In this document: in pieces, positions 1 to 6,205 of the stretch | How the letters are laid out: every line of letters begins with the position of its first letter | How positions within the stretch are numbered: the stretch's first letter is position 1 | Source: CAVZKK01 sp964573475 | GTDB lineage: Archaea; Thermoproteota; Bathyarchaeia; Bathyarchaeales; Bathycorpusculaceae | DNA length: 8,117 nucleotides | Assembly (NCBI GenBank): GCA_964573475.1 | Contig: CAZNJT010000068.1 | Coordinates: 1-8,117, forward strand | Direction of reading: 5' to 3' | Position numbers and translations under genes: made by a program | Notes under the pieces: model-generated | The model's database searches: none | Seen by the model: only the letters and a program-made list of their open reading frames with translations | What the model was told of the DNA's origin: nothing

Positions 1-1
1 G

Positions 2-352
2 GGAGCTTTCGTCGGCTTTCTCGTAACACTGATTCTTGGCTGGATGTTTCCGGGAATTGGACACCTGATAGGTGGATTCGTCGGTGGGTTCGTGGCAGGG
101 TTCATAGCTCGAGGAGGGATGGGAAAGGGAGCGTTAGCCGGTTTCCTTGCGGGAATATTCGGCGGGATCATTATTGCAATACTCGCAGTCATAGGCCTTG
201 TTGCGGTAGGCGCGGTTACAGGCGGAGTCCTAGGCGGATTTTTTGGCTTCTTAGCTGGTCTGGCCGTCGGAATCATAGCGATCATACTTGCTATCTTCGG
301 AGCAATCGCGTCAACAATCGGCGGACTCGTAGGCGGACTGCTAGCAAGATAG
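2..352 (+). CDS. DUF5518-like glycine-rich multi-pass membrane protein (5' partial)
   Basis: The reading frame is open from the left edge, so the true start lies outside the window; 116 residues are visible before the TAG stop. The ATG at 44 is internal to a hydrophobic segment and is probably not the start, because the 14 codons before it continue the same pattern. The protein is almost entirely Gly, Ala, Ile, Leu and Val, with a PGIGHLIGG motif followed by GGFVGGFVAGF and a short polar turn (ARGGMGKG). This matches the archaeal DUF5518 type, in which Gly-zipper helices pack in the membrane. Three or four membrane segments are likely. No catalytic residues are visible and the function is unknown. 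An MscL-type channel lies just downstream on the same strand, but a TATA element between them suggests separate transcription. The family call is from recalled pattern, not a search. Confidence 0.75.
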   Translation, partial: GAFVGFLVTLILGWMFPGIGHLIGGFVGGFVAGFIARGGMGKGALAGFLAGIFGGIIIAILAVIGLVAVGAVTGGVLGGFFGFLAGLAVGIIAIILAIFGAIASTIGGLVGGLLAR

Positions 353-359
353 AAAATCA

Positions 360-367
360 TATAAAGC
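360..367 (+). promoter_or_regulatory. Archaeal TATA box for the mscL-like gene
   Basis: TATAAAGC begins eight bases after the upstream stop codon. A start site about 26 bases after its centre would fall near 389, giving a leader of about 14 bases that contains the GGTGATT ribosome binding site at 391-397. A second A/T element, TATAAAAA at 373-380, is also present and would place a start near 402, for a nearly leaderless message from the GTG at 404. Confidence 0.5.
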
Positions 368-390
368 CTATCTATAAAAACAAAGTGTCT

Positions 391-397
391 GGTGATT
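391..397 (+). promoter_or_regulatory. Ribosome binding site that decides the mscL start
   Basis: GGTGATT matches the archaeal anti-Shine-Dalgarno complement (GGAGGTGATC) and sits six bases before GTG 404. The alternative in-frame GTG at 392 lies inside this site, which argues for 404 as the start. Confidence 0.55.
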
Positions 398-403
398 GTT
401 CTG

Positions 404-835
404 GTGAAGGATGATGAAATACTAGAGGAATTACGCCGTATTAGAACGCTCTTAGAGCCTAAGCCTGCCCCTCCTGCTCCGCCTCCCAAGAAGGGCTTAT
501 GGAACGAGTTTATGGACTTCTTTTCAAAATACAAGGTCATGGGCCTCGCCGTTGCCTTCATTATAGGTGTTTACCTTGGCGGCTTAGTCAATGCTCTCGT
601 CAAAGACTTAATATTGCCAATAGTAGGCCTTGTTGTACCTGGTCTTGGAAATTTGGCAACTTTCAAAATTGGCATTCCACCGACAACGTTTGATAGTGAA
701 GGGAAACCGCCAGCAGATTATGTAGGCCAAATATTTGGTGTTGGAGACTTCCTAGCGGCGCTGATAACCTTCATAATTGTCGCCTTCGTGATCTTCCTCA
801 TCGTAAAAGTAAGCAAGAAATGGGGCATAGAATAA
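404..835 (+). CDS. mscL: MscL-type large-conductance mechanosensitive channel
   Basis: MscL forms homopentameric pores that open under membrane tension and release solutes after hypo-osmotic shock. The 143 residues fit this family. After an N-terminal amphipathic stretch comes a first membrane helix at about 44-72 (GLAVAFIIGVYLGGLVNALV, then KDLILP), which is the conserved MscL pore helix with its small-residue packing. A polar periplasmic-type loop follows at about 73-112, and a second helix at about 113-135 (FLAALITFIIVAFVIFLIVK) ends in a basic tail. The start chosen is GTG 404, supported by GGTGATT six bases upstream; GTG 392 would add four residues. Unlike typical bacterial MscL, there is an extra N-terminal part: a charged helix (DDEILEELRRIRTLLE) and a PAPPAPPPKK linker at about 21-30. 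The family call is firm; channel activity is inferred from homology. Confidence 0.85.
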   Translation: MKDDEILEELRRIRTLLEPKPAPPAPPPKKGLWNEFMDFFSKYKVMGLAVAFIIGVYLGGLVNALVKDLILPIVGLVVPGLGNLATFKIGIPPTTFDSEGKPPADYVGQIFGVGDFLAALITFIIVAFVIFLIVKVSKKWGIE

Positions 836-904
836 CAATTTAAGCTGGCAAATAAAATCTAAAACCGAAAATCGAAGTTGTTCGAGGCTGAGTAGGAAAC
901 AATT

Positions 905-1237
905 TCATCTAGACGAGGGGCTTAGGGTTTTTAACGACGATAGATTGACCTTCAGTTCTATAGGTTCCCAGATGTAAGCTGAATTCCATGTTACATCCAT
1001 TACGACGCCTTCGTAGTTGTGCAACCTTTTAACGGATATGCAATAACCAACAATCTTTTCGTCCATAACTGCTATCTTCACAAGGTTAGGATCTTGGTGG
1101 TATATGCCGAGGACAGCCTTAACCCATTCTTCTAAATATTCCTGAGGCGGGTCCCAACCCGTCTCTATTTCGCATATCTTTTTCAGTTTTTCCAGTTCTG
1201 AGACTTGTTCTCTTGTAAAAGACTTTATTTTGAGCAT
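905..1237 (-). pseudogene. Truncated GNAT-family N-acetyltransferase-like protein
   Basis: The 110-residue frame resembles the N-terminal half of a GNAT acetyltransferase: helices at about 8-45, then a strand pair VKIAVMDEKIVGYCISVKR (53-71, the typical 'xDGKIVGY' hairpin), a strand at 78-82 (VVMDV) and a strand ending in IELKVN (93-98). In a GNAT this last strand leads into the R/Q-x-x-G-x-G/A acetyl-CoA loop, but the frame ends after 12 more residues, rich in Ser and Leu, with no glycine. In the next frame the bases right after VN read Y-R-R and then stop, which looks like the start of a 'YRR-x-G-x-G' motif broken by a frameshift. There is no room for the missing half before the convergent mscL. 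ATG 1237 is preferred over TTG 1243 because AGGAGA (GGAG at 1246-1249) is eight bases upstream. The retained ribosome site leaves open a short functional protein. Confidence 0.55.
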
Positions 1238-1245
1238 TAACAAGT

Positions 1246-1250
1246 CTCCT
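1246..1250 (-). promoter_or_regulatory. Ribosome binding site for the GNAT-like frame
   Basis: On the minus strand AGGAG is followed by an eight-base spacer and ATG 1237. It would lie only two bases from the alternative TTG at 1243, which is too close, so the ATG is favoured. Confidence 0.5.
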
Positions 1251-1282
1251 AATCAGTTTATCAAGGAGCAATACATAGTCTT

Positions 1283-1385
1283 ATGAAAGCGGTTTCTTTA
1301 CATTTATCATTTTTGAGAATGTGTTGGTTTTAACAATCATTGTTGGTAGAAATAGGCTCTGAGGAATGTTGAGTGATTTCGCTTC
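1283..1385 (-). pseudogene. Decayed second copy of the tldE 3' end
   Basis: This stretch repeats the terminal part of tldE and its 3' flank. Bases 1283-1385 align with 1406-1510 at an offset of 123-125. The core pair 1311-1385 and 1434-1510 matches at about 62 of 77 positions, including an uninterrupted 18-base block (aggctctgaggaatgttg). Read on the minus strand, the copy ends L-P-T-M-I-V-K-T-N-T-F-S-K, against P-P-I-M-I-D-K-I-N-I-I-S-K for intact TldE. Two single-base deletions break the frame, and the stop codon equivalent to tldE's TAA is an ATG. It therefore cannot be part of an intact gene. It could be the leftover of a tandem tldE paralogue or a local 3'-end duplication; the sequence does not decide between them. 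Confidence 0.75.
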
Positions 1386-1430
1386 ACAAGTCGAAAGAAA
1401 AGATAATGAAAGTTGTTTCTTAGTATTTGC

Positions 1431-2777
1431 TTATTTTGAGATTATGTTGATCTTGTCAATCATTATTGGCGGGATGTAGGCTCTGAGGAATGTTGGGCGA
1501 GTTTCGCTTCCGATTTCAATTATGTTCTTTATTGCTTGGAAAGCGTTACCGGATATCATCGTTTCTTTCAAAGAACACTTAACCTCGCCCTTCTCGATGT
1601 AGTTTGCTTGCTTTGCTATTCCGGAAAACTCTCCGCTTTCCGATCGGACATTTCCGCTGAAGCGTCTAACAACTATTCCTTTGTCAACATCTGAAATCAT
1701 TTCTTTGAGCTTTTTCTCGCCAGCTTCAACTATCAAGTTTGAGACGGATATTGATGGAAGCATGTTGTATCCATCTCGGTAGGCGTTACCAGTAGATTTT
1801 TTCCCTTCCTTGTTTGCTGTGAAAGTGTTGTGGAGAAGACTTTCCAGTTTTCCACGCGTTATAACTGGTGTTTTTTGACATGGAACTCCCTCAAAGTCAA
1901 AGCTTGAGGAGCCTATTCCTTTGGGAAACAAGCCATCATCAGTTACAGTTAGCTTTTGAGAAGCAACTTCTTCTCTAAGCTTTCCAGCCCACAGGCTTCT
2001 TCCCCTCTGCACATTGTCTGCATTTACGCTACTGATTATTGGAAACATCAAAATGGTTGATGCTGGATCTGAATCTAGAATAACCTTGCCAACAAAAGAT
2101 CCTACACTTTTTGGTTTGAGCGAGGAAAGGGCTTTTTCTGCAGCAAGTCTGCCGATCTTTTCCGGAGAAAAACTCCTTAAGGATCTTGCAACGTCGTATT
2201 CGAAAGCTGCGCTTGAGGCTTCTCCGTGCTCCTTTGCCATGCAAGCCAAAAAGCCCTCCAGAAGAGTGTTATTTTCTTCTACTTCGACTCCATGCGAGTT
2301 TGAAATTGCAACTTCGGTTAAGAACAGCGAAAACTTTCCATCATCGATGTCCACGCGTTTGTCATATCCTTTAGCCTCATCATAAGCCCGCACCGCAAGA
2401 TTCAAAACTTCATCTCCGCCCATACTGGCGGTTTCCTCATCATAAATCCCGCTTGGAGGTTTGGGAAGTTTCGCTGGTGTTGGAAGGGAAACCCAATCTG
2501 GATTCGGCACAGAGACGTTAGCAAGGCTTTTGGCATTGCGGCAAGCTTCTTCTATCGTTGCATTTGAGAAAGTTGATGCGTATGAGAATCCGAGTTTCTT
2601 GTCTTTTATTATGCGTATACCTATTCCGCGTTGCGTTTTCACCCGTTCACTTTGAATCTCAGCCCTTTCCAAAACTACCTCAATGATCCGTTGGCTTTGA
2701 GCGAAGGCTTCCGCTTCATCTACACCCATCTTCTCGCAATATCTAATGGCTAATCTTGTAAGGTCTGTTACGCTCAT
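1431..2777 (-). CDS. pmbA: TldE/PmbA, non-catalytic partner of the TldD metallopeptidase
   Basis: TldD and TldE form a heteromeric Zn-dependent peptidase. In Escherichia coli it removes the microcin B17 leader peptide and degrades unfolded peptides such as the CcdA antitoxin. This 448-residue protein has the family's full length. It shares the two-domain plan with its upstream partner: an N-terminal half with V-K-T-Q-R-G-I-G-I-R at about 46-55, and a C-terminal half with TDDGLFPKGIGSSSFDFEGV at about 279-298 and ETMISGNAF at 405-413. At the position of TldD's HEAIGH it has MFPIIS (about 244-249), so the zinc ligands are absent, as expected for TldE. The start ATG overlaps the tldD stop as ATGA, and GGGGGGT lies a few bases upstream inside tldD, so translation is probably coupled. 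The 3' end is duplicated nearby at 1283-1385. The substrate in this organism is unknown. Confidence 0.93.
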   Translation of the reverse strand: MSVTDLTRLAIRYCEKMGVDEAEAFAQSQRIIEVVLERAEIQSERVKTQRGIGIRIIKDKKLGFSYASTFSNATIEEACRNAKSLANVSVPNPDWVSLPTPAKLPKPPSGIYDEETASMGGDEVLNLAVRAYDEAKGYDKRVDIDDGKFSLFLTEVAISNSHGVEVEENNTLLEGFLACMAKEHGEASSAAFEYDVARSLRSFSPEKIGRLAAEKALSSLKPKSVGSFVGKVILDSDPASTILMFPIISSVNADNVQRGRSLWAGKLREEVASQKLTVTDDGLFPKGIGSSSFDFEGVPCQKTPVITRGKLESLLHNTFTANKEGKKSTGNAYRDGYNMLPSISVSNLIVEAGEKKLKEMISDVDKGIVVRRFSGNVRSESGEFSGIAKQANYIEKGEVKCSLKETMISGNAFQAIKNIIEIGSETRPTFLRAYIPPIMIDKINIISK

Positions 2778-4144
2778 TTCATACCCCCCATTAATACTTT
2801 TGTTATTAAATGAGGCCCGCCTATTCCGGCAAAGTTCACTTGTTCTTTACCGCACATTCCAGTGCGCATCGCAAAATCTTCTCCAATGGCATCTACGTTT
2901 TTCAAAACTTCAAAGGCGTTTCCGCTAATTGTTACTCCCCGCAAGGATTCGGTAAACTCTCCGTTTTCAATTTTTACTGCCTCTTGTGTTCCGAACATAA
3001 ATTCGCCGTTGAAGTCAGCTTGACCAGAAAGCCCACCTTTTAAGAAAAAGCCTTCTTTTATGTCTTCTGCTAATTCTTCTAGCGAGTAATCACTAGCTTC
3101 AATGAAAGTGTTTCTCATTCTAATGATTGGGTCATACTCAAAATTCCATGCTCTAGCGTTTCCTGTGGGGCTGACGCCGAAATGCTGAGCTGTTTCGCGG
3201 GAGTGCATGAAGCTGCGGCAAATGCCCTTATCAATGATTACCGTCCTCTGCGTTGGAACGCCCTCATCATCGTATTTCATCGTTCCAAAACCACCTGGAA
3301 AACGTCCGTCGTCAACTAATGTAACTTTTTCCGACGCAACCTCTTTTCCAATTTTGTCAGAGAGAAAACTTCCACTATACACTAAATCCGCTTCAGCGCA
3401 ATGCCCAATAGCTTCGTGGGCTAACAGCCCCACAATTCTGTTCTCTAAAATTACATGATAAAGGCCACCAGGCGCAACCTTAGCTGAAACAAGTTTGCTT
3501 GCTCTTTCAGCAGCGTTTTTTCCAACGTCGCCTAAGGGAGTTTTCTTCAGCACTTCCAGTCCAGATTCTTCTCCAATGCTTTCGTATGCCGAGGCAATGT
3601 TGCCTTTTTCTCTTGCAATGACCATTACATTGCCGTAGCAACGCACGATTCTTTGTAAAATTTCGGCACCTTCTGAGCTTAGGAATGCCAATTCGTCGTC
3701 TACTATGTTGAAAGTTACGGTGTCTGAAGCTATGTTTTTGGAAAAGCCGCGAACATCTTTGTCGATGTCTATGACGAGGCGGACTAGTTCTTCCTTGCCA
3801 CTTTTGCGTGGATCAATTTTCATTGGAGTTTCATACTTGTCCACATATGGTTTGGCGCTTGCCAATTTGACTGCGCGTTTCTTTTTGGGTTTCGAAGCTT
3901 CAGCTAAAGAAGCAGCATCCGTCAAGATTTCGCCAATTTTATCTTTTTCAAGCACAGTTGTTGAGGCGAAGCCCCAACTTCCTTCTATAAGGGCTCTTGC
4001 GCATGCACCTTCAACTATTCCGCTGTTTAAAACGTCAATTTTTCCATCTTTTACGGAAACGGTGAATGTGTCTCTTTTGTGGTAGCGCAACTCACTGTAG
4101 CCGCGGCTTTTCTTTAGGCGTTCCTTTAACAAATCTATAACCAT
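2774..4144 (-). CDS. tldD: TldD, catalytic zinc metallopeptidase subunit
   Basis: TldD is the catalytic half of the TldD/TldE peptidase, a cytosolic enzyme whose active site lies inside the assembly and accepts unfolded or leader-type peptides. The 456-residue protein carries the diagnostic HEAIGH motif at 243-248 (H243, E244, H248), followed by the family block TLVDDGRFPGGFGTMKYDDE at about 275-294 with EGVPTQ just after. The third zinc ligand of the family, a Cys near the C terminus, is present as C431 in the TGMCGK motif. All catalytic residues are therefore intact. The start is ATG 4144; a weak GGATGG lies about seven bases upstream and a T-rich TATA-like element lies at 4184-4191. It is the first gene of the tldD-tldE operon, and its last codons supply the ribosome-binding region for tldE. 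No obvious precursor-peptide gene is co-directional with it. Confidence 0.95.
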   Translation of the reverse strand: MVIDLLKERLKKSRGYSELRYHKRDTFTVSVKDGKIDVLNSGIVEGACARALIEGSWGFASTTVLEKDKIGEILTDAASLAEASKPKKKRAVKLASAKPYVDKYETPMKIDPRKSGKEELVRLVIDIDKDVRGFSKNIASDTVTFNIVDDELAFLSSEGAEILQRIVRCYGNVMVIAREKGNIASAYESIGEESGLEVLKKTPLGDVGKNAAERASKLVSAKVAPGGLYHVILENRIVGLLAHEAIGHCAEADLVYSGSFLSDKIGKEVASEKVTLVDDGRFPGGFGTMKYDDEGVPTQRTVIIDKGICRSFMHSRETAQHFGVSPTGNARAWNFEYDPIIRMRNTFIEASDYSLEELAEDIKEGFFLKGGLSGQADFNGEFMFGTQEAVKIENGEFTESLRGVTISGNAFEVLKNVDAIGEDFAMRTGMCGKEQVNFAGIGGPHLITKVLMGGMK

Positions 4145-4182
4145 GATAAACCATCCGGTTTAGCTGTAGTTTGATTCTCAAC

Positions 4183-4191
4183 CATAAAAAT
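4183..4191 (-). promoter_or_regulatory. Possible TATA element for tldD-tldE
   Basis: On the minus strand the A/T run ATTTTTATG is centred near 4187. A start site about 26 bases on would be near 4161 and leave a leader of roughly 17 bases before ATG 4144. The match to an archaeal TATA box is loose, and no other better candidate lies in the 167-base gap. Confidence 0.35.
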
Positions 4192-4311
4192 CTTGCCATT
4201 CATTTTCGTTTCTTTTTCCAAAGCCGAAAAACTGAGATTCTGAACGGGTTATAAAATTGGGAAATCGGTGATTCGCATATCATACTGTTTTCGTCTAAAC
4301 TACACAATGGG

Positions 4312-4593
4312 TTAGACTTTTTCATGTTCTAATGGTTCTTCGCCGTGCTTTAGTTGATCGTTAATCCTTGAAAAGGCTTTTTTGATTCCTACATGAATCA
4401 TCAAGATGGCAAGGATTACTACCCCGCTTATGATGGAGTATACTGCAAGGGTTACAAGCTGCTTTTTTAGGGCATCATCCACTGTTTGAAATGATACGAA
4501 TGTGAAATAAAAAGATAGGAATATGCAAATTGCAAGGATGACGACTGTTATTGATTCCACTTTCAAATGGAACACGCTTGCCCTATTAAGCAA
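4312..4593 (-). CDS. Small two-helix membrane protein, unknown function
   Basis: I do not recognise this 93-residue protein. It has two strong membrane segments, at about 14-35 (SITVVILAICIFLSFYFTFV region) and about 47-70 (VTLAVYSIISGVVILAILMI region). A short polar hairpin with QTVDDALKKQ joins them. The C-terminal tail is charged (KKAFSRINDQLKHGEEPLEHEKV, without cysteines). With both ends on the same side, the tail is probably cytoplasmic. The longest frame starts at TTG 4593; no ATG is available before the second helix, and GTG 4575 and GTG 4560 are the other possible starts. No clear ribosome binding site is seen, so the start is uncertain. The gene stands alone, pointing the same way as tldD but upstream of it, with 167 bases and a possible promoter between. 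The membrane pattern makes a real gene likely. Confidence 0.6.
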   Translation of the reverse strand: MLNRASVFHLKVESITVVILAICIFLSFYFTFVSFQTVDDALKKQLVTLAVYSIISGVVILAILMIHVGIKKAFSRINDQLKHGEEPLEHEKV

Positions 4594-4723
4594 AGACTAA
4601 ACTAACTTGCAAACCAAAAAGACTTTATGAATTCAAAATTCTTAGCAAGCCTAAACTTTGGATAAGTTCCACGTGAACGCTTTGTTGTGAAGAAGCATGT
4701 AAAGCTAAAAGTGAGAGTTTCTT

Positions 4724-4858
4724 ATGATAATAGATGTGAGCCGTATTATGAGTAGGCCTAGGCTTTTTGATAAGATTGAATGTAAGAACTGCATTTTCAA
4801 GGGTGGAAGCTACTGTTGGAATCAATGCCCATATAACACTTGGCGAAAGCAATATTGA
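4724..4858 (+). CDS. 44-residue four-cysteine microprotein (candidate zinc-binding)
   Basis: This short frame is too small for normal gene cut-offs. It starts at ATG 4724, with an in-frame stop at 4712 just upstream, and ends at TGA 4858. The second half reads KIECKNCIFKGGSYCWNQC followed by PYNTWRKQY, with cysteines at 20, 23, 31 and 35. The spacing C-x2-C-x7-C-x3-C, with aromatic and glycine residues between, is what a small zinc ribbon or knuckle looks like, and chance frames rarely give it. The N-terminal 18 residues are basic (R7, R11, R13). A 75-residue frame on the opposite strand overlaps it but has no recognisable pattern. No strong ribosome binding site was found; GTGAGAG about seven bases upstream is the best candidate. 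It lies between two minus-strand genes, so it must be transcribed alone. The function is unknown. Confidence 0.55.
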   Translation: MIIDVSRIMSRPRLFDKIECKNCIFKGGSYCWNQCPYNTWRKQY

Positions 4859-4897
4859 AATAGTCTTGGCAGTTTTCCCTTTTTCTCGTCGCAGTAT

Positions 4898-5140
4898 TTA
4901 GAAGCCTATTACCAGAGTCTCTGTTGTCTGTATTCCGTTGATGCCTCTTATTTTGTCTGTTACAAGATTGCCTAAATCTTCAAGCGTCTTTGTTTCTACT
5001 TTAGCAATTAGGTCGTGGCGACCGAAGACTCCGTAAACCTCTTTAACGCCTTTTATTCCGCGGATATCCTCCTTGATTGTTTTCATGAAATTCAAACTTT
5101 CACTTGAGCCTACACGGATGAGGAGAAAAGCCTCTACCAT
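4898..5140 (-). CDS. Stand-alone Lrp/AsnC effector-binding (RAM) domain protein
   Basis: The 80-residue protein matches the C-terminal ligand-binding domain of Lrp/AsnC regulators: strand EAFLLIRV (3-10), a helix, then the hallmark strand-turn G-V-F-G-R-H-D-L-I-A-K-V (37-48), a second helix with the LEDL segment (53-56), and the closing strand T-T-E-T-L-V (72-77). There is no helix-turn-helix, so it is not a complete regulator. Such stand-alone RAM proteins assemble into rings, bind amino acids or other small molecules, and may pair with full Lrp proteins. ATG 5140 is preferred because GGTGATT lies four bases upstream. ATG 5152 would be leaderless given the TATA element at 5175-5181 and would add four residues. 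The gene diverges from the nucleotidyltransferase gene across about 140 bases. Confidence 0.88.
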   Translation of the reverse strand: MVEAFLLIRVGSSESLNFMKTIKEDIRGIKGVKEVYGVFGRHDLIAKVETKTLEDLGNLVTDKIRGINGIQTTETLVIGF

Positions 5141-5143
5141 TCG

Positions 5144-5150
5144 AATCACC
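5144..5150 (-). promoter_or_regulatory. Ribosome binding site for the Lrp-domain gene
   Basis: GGTGATT on the minus strand lies four bases before ATG 5140 and matches the archaeal Shine-Dalgarno consensus. It overlaps the upstream in-frame ATG at 5152, so it supports the shorter, family-typical 80-residue form. Confidence 0.5.
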
Positions 5151-5174
5151 ATTAATTGCATAGCTATTTTTGAG

Positions 5175-5181
5175 CATATAA
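5175..5181 (-). promoter_or_regulatory. TATA box for the Lrp-domain gene
   Basis: TTATATG on the minus strand is centred near 5178. A start about 26 bases downstream falls at about 5152, giving either a leaderless message from ATG 5152 or a 12-base leader carrying GGTGATT before ATG 5140. Confidence 0.5.
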
Positions 5182-5283
5182 TGATTTTGCTTGCTCCAGA
5201 AACCATAAATTCTGAAATTATTCGTTTAGGTGTATTTATCCCAATTGATTATTTGCTGTAGATGGGAAGGATGTGCGAAAACG

Positions 5284-6105
5284 ATGGTTAGGCTGAAAGG
5301 AGAGAATCAAATCAAGAAGTTTAGGCAAGTTGCTGAGGGTCTTATTTCGAAGATAGTTTCATTCGAAGGCGTTACGGGTATTGTTTTTATTGGCGGTTTA
5401 GTGAGGGGTTTTGTGGACAAGTTTTCAGATTTAGATATTATAGTTTTCCTGAGCAAAAGAGATGAACACCTTAGAAAGCAAATTTCTGATTTAGGGATGG
5501 ATGAGCAAAAGCGTTTGGGTATTGACGTAGACTTGGAGGTTCATTTTCTAGAGGATTTTAAGAAGTGGAAATGGGATGAGGTGGATAAGTGGGAGTTTTC
5601 TAGGGCAGAGATTGTCTTTGACCCAAAAGGAGAAGTAAAGAAGATTTTTAGAAAGAAGTTGAGAGTTCCGAAGAATTTTTGGGTTAAACGTATTGTAGTT
5701 TGTGGTGAATATCTTAAATGGTACTGTTGTCCTCCTAGGGAGGAGGTTGGCACTGTTGCCGAGTCTTGGATTGAGAGAGGCGATTTGGTTGCTGCGCATT
5801 ACTGTTTAACCTACGCCGTGGACTTGTTGGTTAGGATAGTATTTGCTTTGAATAGGGAGTTTTTGCCTGCGCCAAAATGGCGAATCTTCTACTCTTATGG
5901 GTTAAAGTGGTTGCCAGAAAACTGTGAAAGGCTTTTGGGTGAAGCGATGCTTGTTAAGAGTTTTTCAGTGAAAGATTTTAACCGAAGGCTTGGGGCTGTG
6001 AGAGAATTGTGGTGTGGGATTTTGCCTAAAATTAGAGAGGAGACAGGGTTAACATCAGAGCTTATATCAAAATATTATGTCGAAAAAGTGCTCCGCCAAG
6101 CTTAG
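5284..6105 (+). CDS. Nucleotidyltransferase-fold protein with DUF4037-like C-terminal half
   Basis: The 273-residue protein has the Pol-beta-type nucleotidyltransferase core: the hG[GS] motif in FIGG (35-38), the metal-binding pair S-D-L-D (48-51; D49 and D51), and a third acidic strand D-V-D-L-E-V-H-F (81-88; D83 or E85). Enzymes with this fold move a nucleotide from NTP to a small molecule, protein or RNA, and antibiotic-modifying enzymes are among them. The second half is helical and Trp/Cys rich, with W-I-E-R-G-D-L-V-A-A-H-Y (162-173) and a conserved-looking K-W-R-I-F-Y (198-203), as in DUF4037-type proteins. The active site looks intact; the substrate is unknown. ATG 5284 is chosen over GTG 5230 because the nucleotidyltransferase domain begins soon after it and a TATA-like TATTTATCC (5232-5240) would start transcription near 5262. 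The last 18 codons recur in broken form at 7036-7094. Confidence 0.85.
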   Translation: MVRLKGENQIKKFRQVAEGLISKIVSFEGVTGIVFIGGLVRGFVDKFSDLDIIVFLSKRDEHLRKQISDLGMDEQKRLGIDVDLEVHFLEDFKKWKWDEVDKWEFSRAEIVFDPKGEVKKIFRKKLRVPKNFWVKRIVVCGEYLKWYCCPPREEVGTVAESWIERGDLVAAHYCLTYAVDLLVRIVFALNREFLPAPKWRIFYSYGLKWLPENCERLLGEAMLVKSFSVKDFNRRLGAVRELWCGILPKIREETGLTSELISKYYVEKVLRQA

Positions 6106-6128
6106 TATCTAGAGTCTTATCCAAAATA

Positions 6129-6144
6129 AACCCAAAAAAGGGTT
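6129..6144. repeat. Short inverted repeat after the nucleotidyltransferase gene
   Basis: AACCC, a six-A loop and GGGTT form a five-base-pair hairpin 24 bases after the stop codon. It could help end the upstream transcript or be an operator ahead of the LigB-type gene. It is too short to be sure. Confidence 0.3.
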
Positions 6145-6164
6145 CAAGAAGACTATTAAAGAAT

Positions 6165-6172
6165 CATATAAC
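6165..6172 (+). promoter_or_regulatory. TATA box for the LigB-type gene
   Basis: CATATAAC is centred near 6169, and a start about 26 bases on is near 6195. That gives an approximately 10-base leader before ATG 6206. This supports independent transcription from the upstream nucleotidyltransferase gene, which ends 100 bases earlier. Confidence 0.45.
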
Positions 6173-6205
6173 GCTTAAATCTGTGATGTCGGATGGCTAT
6201 TGAGT

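Noticed and set aside
392..403. GTG at 392 as the mscL start
   Set aside because: It lies inside the GGTGATT ribosome binding site that is well spaced for GTG 404. A leaderless start from the TATA box at 360 would still allow it.
4625..4852. 75-residue minus-strand frame opposite the Cys4 microprotein
   Set aside because: It has no domain pattern, no ribosome binding site and a patternless Leu/Ser/His-rich composition. The plus strand gives a structured cysteine motif, so this is taken as its shadow.
5141..5206. Longer N terminus for the Lrp-domain protein (start at 5206)
   Set aside because: The extra 18-22 residues do not belong to the effector-domain fold and would lie upstream of the TATA element at 5175-5181.
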